The notes below the pieces were generated by a model. The model ran no database searches. It was not told the DNA's origin and worked only from the letters and a program-made list of their open reading frames with translations. This document shows, in pieces, positions 60,078 through 64,000 of a stretch of DNA of 64,000 bases. The DNA lies in the NCBI GenBank assembly GCA_902610845.1, contig CACLXJ010000004.1, positions 1 through 64,000 of the forward strand. Reading direction: 5' to 3'. The translations under genes and the position numbers were made by a program. Within the stretch, counting starts at the first letter, position 1, and each line of letters opens with the position of its first letter. The stretch comes from an uncultured Alphaproteobacteria bacterium (GTDB lineage Bacteria > Pseudomonadota > Alphaproteobacteria > HIMB59 > GCA-002718135).

Positions 60078-61289
60078 TTAATTTCCTAGATTATATGCCT
60101 CATGTAGAGATTTTACAGCAATTTTTGTAAATTTTTTATTAATTAAGACACTTATCTTTATTTCTGATGTCGAGATAGCTAATATATTAATTGAATTATC
60201 GGCTAAAGTTGTAAACATTTTCTTTGCTACTCCAGATTGAGACATCATTCCCATACCAATTACTGAAATTTTAGAAATATTACTATTGGTTTCAATAGAT
60301 TTGAAATCAATTAAATTTTGATTTTCTTCTAATATTTTTTTAGCATTATAAATTTCAACATTTGGAACAGTAAAGGTAATATTTGCAGTTACACCATCTT
60401 GTGATGTATTTTGAACAATCATATCTACGTTAATATTATTATTAGCTAACAATCCAAAAATTGTTGCGGATATACCAGGTTTATCAGCAATACCAGATAA
60501 AGTTAGTTTTGATTCATTATTACTAAAGCTCACTCCGCTTACAATTTCTTTTTCAATTAATTTATTTTCATCTACAACAAGAGTACCACTTTGTTTTGTT
60601 ATTGAAGAAAGCACTTGTAATGTAAGATTATTTTTCATCGCTAATTCAACGGAGCGAGTATGAAGTACTTTTGCTCCAGTAGACGACATTTCTAACATTT
60701 CTTCGAATGCTAATTTATTAATTTTTTTAGCTTTGGGTTCCAGATTTGGATCAGTTGAATAAACACCATCAACATCTGTGTAAATATCACATCTATCAGC
60801 ATCAACAGCAGCGGCAACAGCAACTGCAGTTGTATCAGAACCACCCCTTCCTAATGATGTAATCTTTCCATCTATATCGATACCTTGGAATCCAGCAACT
60901 ACTAAAACATCATAATCATTTAGATATTTATCAATTCTAACTTTATCTATGTTTAAGATTTTAGCTTTTTGATGGTTACTGTCTGTTATAATTGGGATTT
61001 GCCATCCAAGTAATGGAATAGATTTAATATTTCTTTTTTTTAAAATAGCCGAAAGAAGTCCAACTGAAACAGCTTCACCAGATGTTAAAATTAAATCATT
61101 TTCAATAATCTCATTTGACTCAATTTCATCTATATATTCTTGCATTTTATTTGTAACGCCTGACATTGCGGATAAAACAACAATTAACTTTTTGTCATTT
61201 AGTTGCTTTTCAACAATGTTTGCAACATTATTGATTTTATCAATACTGCCAACTGAAGTACCACCAAATTTCATTACTATAAGTTTCAT
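60078..61289 (-). CDS. lysC: Aspartate kinase
   Basis: The first step of Lys/Thr/Met synthesis. At 403 aa it has MKFGGTSVGSIDKINNVA (catalytic KFGGTS), SLGRGGSDTTAVAVAAAVDA and DIYTDVDGVYSTDP. Two ACT domains form the C-terminal third (SGIADKPGISATIFGLLANN and SVIGMGMMSQSGVAKKMF), so it is probably feedback-regulated. Divergent from ubiG. Confidence 0.96.
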   Translation of the reverse strand: MKLIVMKFGGTSVGSIDKINNVANIVEKQLNDKKLIVVLSAMSGVTNKMQEYIDEIESNEIIENDLILTSGEAVSVGLLSAILKKRNIKSIPLLGWQIPIITDSNHQKAKILNIDKVRIDKYLNDYDVLVVAGFQGIDIDGKITSLGRGGSDTTAVAVAAAVDADRCDIYTDVDGVYSTDPNLEPKAKKINKLAFEEMLEMSSTGAKVLHTRSVELAMKNNLTLQVLSSITKQSGTLVVDENKLIEKEIVSGVSFSNNESKLTLSGIADKPGISATIFGLLANNNINVDMIVQNTSQDGVTANITFTVPNVEIYNAKKILEENQNLIDFKSIETNSNISKISVIGMGMMSQSGVAKKMFTTLADNSINILAISTSEIKISVLINKKFTKIAVKSLHEAYNLGN

Positions 61290-61352
61290 TGACTTAAATA
61301 TTTTTTAAATTATTTCAGCTATTATAATTATTGTTCCTAACAAACAAGTTTT

Positions 61353-62060
61353 ATGATGAATACAAAATCAAAAAATGAAGAATTTACCTTGTTTAATCAA
61401 CTTTCAGATGAATGGTGGAATGAAAACGGAAAATTCAAGATTCTTCATCAAATCAAAAGTCATAGAATGACTTATATACTAGATCAAATTGGAAATAGGG
61501 ACATTAAAAATTTAAAAATACTGGATGTAGGTTGTGGTGGAGGAATAATTTGTGAGCCACTGGCGAGATTAGGTGCAAAAGTCACGGGAATAGATTTTGT
61601 TCCAAATAATATCAGTGCTGCTAAAATACATTCCAAAAAAAATAAACTTAAAATTAATTATATTCATAAAGATGTTGAAAAATCAAAATTAGATGGAAAA
61701 TTTGATTTAATACTAATGTTTGAAGTTTTAGAACATTTAGATGATTGGAAAAAAACTATTAATAAGATAAAAAAAAATTTAAATAAAAATGGTATAATTA
61801 TAATTTCCACAATTAATAGAAACTCACTTTCTAAATTATTTGCAATTAGTATTGCTGAAAATATTTTAAAATGGATACCTAAAGGAACTCATGATTATTA
61901 TAAATTAATTAAACCTGAAGAATTAAAAAAAACTTTAACACAAGAAAACTTTCATTTTAAAAATATTAAAGGTCTTGTTTTTGATCCATTAAGAGGAGAA
62001 TGGAAATTATCAAAAAACTTTATGGTCAATTATTTTTGTACTGCAAATTTAATTAATTAG
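61353..62060 (+). CDS. ubiG: Ubiquinone biosynthesis O-methyltransferase UbiG
   Basis: It performs both O-methylations of ubiquinone synthesis. At 235 aa it has FNQLSDEWWNENGKFKILHQ, the SAM motif ILDVGCGGGIICEPLARLG and the late IPKGTHDYYKLIKPEEL, all typical of UbiG. Two ATGs in tandem leave the exact start open by one codon. The 3' end overlaps DUF1178 by 8 bp. Confidence 0.95.
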   Translation: MMNTKSKNEEFTLFNQLSDEWWNENGKFKILHQIKSHRMTYILDQIGNRDIKNLKILDVGCGGGIICEPLARLGAKVTGIDFVPNNISAAKIHSKKNKLKINYIHKDVEKSKLDGKFDLILMFEVLEHLDDWKKTINKIKKNLNKNGIIIISTINRNSLSKLFAISIAENILKWIPKGTHDYYKLIKPEELKKTLTQENFHFKNIKGLVFDPLRGEWKLSKNFMVNYFCTANLIN

Positions 62061-62466
62061 TTTTTTTTGTTGAAAAAGGTAATGGTAATACATCAATATG
62101 TTCATCCATTAGTTCTTTAGTTTGTTCAATTGAAGCTTCGCCATAAATTGCACGTTCCTTAGCTTCACCATATTTAATTTTTTTTGCTTCCTCTGTAAAT
62201 TTATCACCAACATAATCAAATTCTTTTTCTATAATCTTTTTTAGCCTTTTAACATTAGAAGCAATTGATTTATTTCTTTTAGAAATTTTTGAATTTGATT
62301 TTTTGGCTACATTTGGAGCCATTAAACCTTTTCTGATTTGAATACTATTACATGAAGGACAAGACACTAACCCTTGTTTAATTTGCTTATTGTAGTCATT
62401 CGTATTTTCGAACCATCCTTCGAAAGAAAAATCACAATCTGAACAAGAAAGATTAAATACGATCAT
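62053..62466 (-). CDS. DUF1178 family protein
   Basis: 137 aa. The N-terminal zinc-ribbon-like part has Cys at LSCSDCDF and SCPSCNS; GEASIEQTKELMDEHIDVLP near the end is the family signature. Common in alphaproteobacteria beside ubiG/lysC; function unknown. Confidence 0.9.
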   Translation of the reverse strand: MIVFNLSCSDCDFSFEGWFENTNDYNKQIKQGLVSCPSCNSIQIRKGLMAPNVAKKSNSKISKRNKSIASNVKRLKKIIEKEFDYVGDKFTEEAKKIKYGEAKERAIYGEASIEQTKELMDEHIDVLPLPFSTKKTN

Positions 62467-62471
62467 ATCTA

Positions 62472-62954
62472 TTATATTGTTTCATCTGTTTTTTTTTCAA
62501 TATCAAAATCAACATCTTCAGATTCTAATTGCATAATTAATGAATTTTTTGGAAAATTTAAATTACATACTGTTCCCTTTGACAATGTTACACCCATAAA
62601 AGGTTTTAAACTAATATTGATATATTTTTGAGTATTTTGATTTAAAATATCAATTTTTACAAGCTCTTTAAAAATAATAAGTAGAAAATTTTTTTTCAGT
62701 TCGAATTTCAATAATGATTTGGGAGTTTGGTAAAGGGATAATTTAAAAAAAAGATTTTTTTCAAGAACATTTATATCTTCTTCTAATTCAATATTAGAAT
62801 TTTGTATTACGAGATTTTTTAAAGAAATTTGATCTTGTCTGTTTAAGATTTTTTCTTTCAATATTTCTAAAAAAGTAGTTCCATAGATTTTTTTATTAAT
62901 ATTTTCAGTTTCTTCTTTAATAATTGCAACTATCTCTTTAAGAATAATATCCAT
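62472..62954 (-). CDS. Uncharacterised protein
   Basis: 160 aa, not recognised. The N-terminal half is predicted helical and charged; the C-terminal half (about 85-150) alternates hydrophobic residues like beta strands, with KYINISLKPFMGVTLSKGTV and a short Gly/Pro turn, perhaps a small cupin-like barrel. No signal peptide or transmembrane helix. It lies 5 bp upstream of DUF1178 on the same strand and 26 bp from the divergent methyltransferase. Confidence 0.65.
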   Translation of the reverse strand: MDIILKEIVAIIKEETENINKKIYGTTFLEILKEKILNRQDQISLKNLVIQNSNIELEEDINVLEKNLFFKLSLYQTPKSLLKFELKKNFLLIIFKELVKIDILNQNTQKYINISLKPFMGVTLSKGTVCNLNFPKNSLIMQLESEDVDFDIEKKTDETI

Positions 62955-62980
62955 AATTACTTTTTATACTTTATAAAAAA

Positions 62981-63757
62981 ATGATAAACAAAAAATACCT
63001 TAAACTATTAAGATCTAAAGATAGAAAATACGGTGAAAACTTTATATATAATCAAGTAGGTAAAAATATAATTGATTCCTTAGATATTTTAAAAGGTCCT
63101 TTTAATGATATTTTGCAACTTGGAATTAATGATAATGTAGTTATTAATTATATTAAAGAAAAATTTCCCTCTTGTTCTATAACAAGTGCTGATATTGATT
63201 TATCTCTTTTTATAAAAAAAACTGATCAAAAATTAATAGAAATTGATTTGGACAATTTGGTAATTACAAATAAAAAATATGATTTAATTTTTAGTAATTT
63301 TTTTTGTCAATTAACTTCCAGTTTTGAGAAATTAATAAAAAGTATTTTTAATACCCTTAATTCAAATGGACTTTTTATTGCAACTGTTCCTAGTACTGAA
63401 AATATATATCAGCTTGTAAACTCAATGTATGAAACTGACAATTTTTTGTACGGAGGTATGTATCAAAGAATTAACCCAAGTTTAGATATAAATTATATTT
63501 TTAAAATACTTAAATTTTATAATTTTGACGCACCTTTAATAAATACTAATAATTTTACTATAGAATATTCAGTTTTTAAAAAACTACTTGATGATGTAAG
63601 ATTTCTAAATTTATCTTACTCAGGGACTGATAAAAGAAATTATTTTGAAAATAAGAAATATTTTGTTCATTTGGAAAAACAATTCAAAAAAAATTATTAT
63701 AAGGAAAATTTTAATCTTGATATAGATTATAATACAATTTGTGCTTGGAAAAAATAA
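62981..63757 (+). CDS. Putative SAM-dependent methyltransferase, NDUFAF5/BioC-like, with degenerate SAM motif
   Basis: 258 aa. The opening resembles the NDUFAF5-like family of alphaproteobacteria (LLRSKDRKYGENFIYNQVGK), and later FSNFFCQLTSSFEKLIKSIF and NSNGLFIATVPSTENIYQLV fit the class I methyltransferase fold. The usual DLGCGxG loop reads DILQLGINDN, so SAM binding is uncertain. The function in bacteria is unclear; mitochondrial relatives act in complex I assembly. The stop lies 2 bp from argJ. Confidence 0.72.
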   Translation: MINKKYLKLLRSKDRKYGENFIYNQVGKNIIDSLDILKGPFNDILQLGINDNVVINYIKEKFPSCSITSADIDLSLFIKKTDQKLIEIDLDNLVITNKKYDLIFSNFFCQLTSSFEKLIKSIFNTLNSNGLFIATVPSTENIYQLVNSMYETDNFLYGGMYQRINPSLDINYIFKILKFYNFDAPLINTNNFTIEYSVFKKLLDDVRFLNLSYSGTDKRNYFENKKYFVHLEKQFKKNYYKENFNLDIDYNTICAWKK

Positions 63758-63759
63758 AA

Positions 63760-64000
63760 TTAAGATCTGTAATCAGCATTAATTTTCAAATATTCAAAAG
63801 TTAGATCATTTCCATAAACGGTATGATAAAACTTACCTAAATTTAATTTTACATTAATTTCCACAATGCTGTTTTTGATATACTGATCGAGTTTTTTTAT
63901 ATTTATTTTTTTACTAATTGAACCATTTTCACAAACAATATTATTTCCGAATAAAACTCTAATTTTATTTTGATTAATATTTTCTTCAGTTTTACCAATT
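63760..64000 (-). CDS. argJ: Glutamate N-acetyltransferase/amino-acid acetyltransferase ArgJ, C-terminal part
   Basis: The minus-strand frame is open from the window edge to the stop at 63760 (80 codons). It ends YGNDLTFEYLKINADYRS, the well-known C-terminus of ArgJ, and has GNNIVCENGS and NSIVEINVKLNLGK upstream. The N-terminal part and the autocleavage Thr lie beyond the window. ArgJ recycles the acetyl group in arginine synthesis. Confidence 0.93.
   Translation of the reverse strand, partial: IGKTEENINQNKIRVLFGNNIVCENGSISKKINIKKLDQYIKNSIVEINVKLNLGKFYHTVYGNDLTFEYLKINADYRS

Overview
The window is a very AT-rich, tightly packed chromosomal segment of an alphaproteobacterium, most likely a streamlined free-living marine one. 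The pointers are prfA-prmC-DUF4167 beside hisS, an ELM1-like (DUF1022) gene behind carAB-greA, an alphaproteobacterial-type L36 without the zinc CxxC, DUF1178 beside ubiG, and rodZ-ispG. The group could be HIMB59/AEGEAN-169 or a relative; that placement is an inference from gene content and has not been tested by phylogeny. There are no insertion sequences, phage genes, CRISPR arrays or rRNA genes. No gene-free gap reaches 300 bases; the largest, 52096-52317 (222 bp), holds only AT-rich sequence and the ribosome binding site of the next gene.

Layout: (1) 1-5295, core genes: the 3' part of ligA, uvrD, and the lipid-transport pair mlaA-mlaC. (2) 5288-35078, a carbohydrate island of about 30 kb. 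It holds two CUT1 sugar ABC systems, one with a MalF-MalG fusion permease and no ATPase of its own. It also holds one Dpp/Agp-type ABC system, a GH1 beta-glycosidase, two GH4 alpha-glycosidases (one clearly MelA-like), two Gfo/Idh/MocA oxidoreductases, an aldo-keto reductase, a sugar isomerase/epimerase, class II fructose-bisphosphate aldolase and an MFS carrier. Mixed in are three phytanoyl-CoA-dioxygenase-family oxygenases, a flavin-dependent halogenase-like enzyme, a fatty-acid desaturase and a divergent PanB-like protein. No transcription factor was recognised in the island. (3) 35075-54983, housekeeping genes: an MBL-fold nuclease, rpoD-dnaG-yqeY, carA-carB-greA, ELM1-like, a 2OG oxygenase, trxB, rpmJ (too short for usual ORF cut-offs), a ggt-like gene, guaC, ispA, DUF2177, tRNA-Val, a GNAT enzyme, a flavin reductase, an M23 peptidase and DUF4167. 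(4) 55061-64000: prmC-prfA-hisS-ispG-rodZ-lysC on the minus strand, ubiG, DUF1178, an unknown gene, an NDUFAF5-like methyltransferase and the 3' end of argJ.

The island reads as an uptake-and-hydrolysis unit. Periplasmic binding proteins capture glycosides, the permeases import them, and GH1 and GH4 enzymes split beta- and alpha-linked sugars in the cytoplasm. Oxidoreductases and the isomerase process the released sugars or polyols, which enter glycolysis near the aldolase. The Dpp-type transporter sits beside a GH4 enzyme, as in rhizobial melA-agp loci, so it probably carries alpha-galactosides rather than peptides.

The points most worth following up are: the fused permease with an apparently shared ATPase; a pair of PhyH paralogues in which the metal-binding HxD reads HSG, as in non-haem iron halogenases, next to a flavin halogenase-like gene; the PanB-like protein lacking the usual Mg-binding Asp and coupled to melA; a stem-loop immediately after each of the three binding-protein genes; a tRNA-Val with C at position 33; and the fact that all eleven convergent gene junctions overlap or are at most 2 bp apart.
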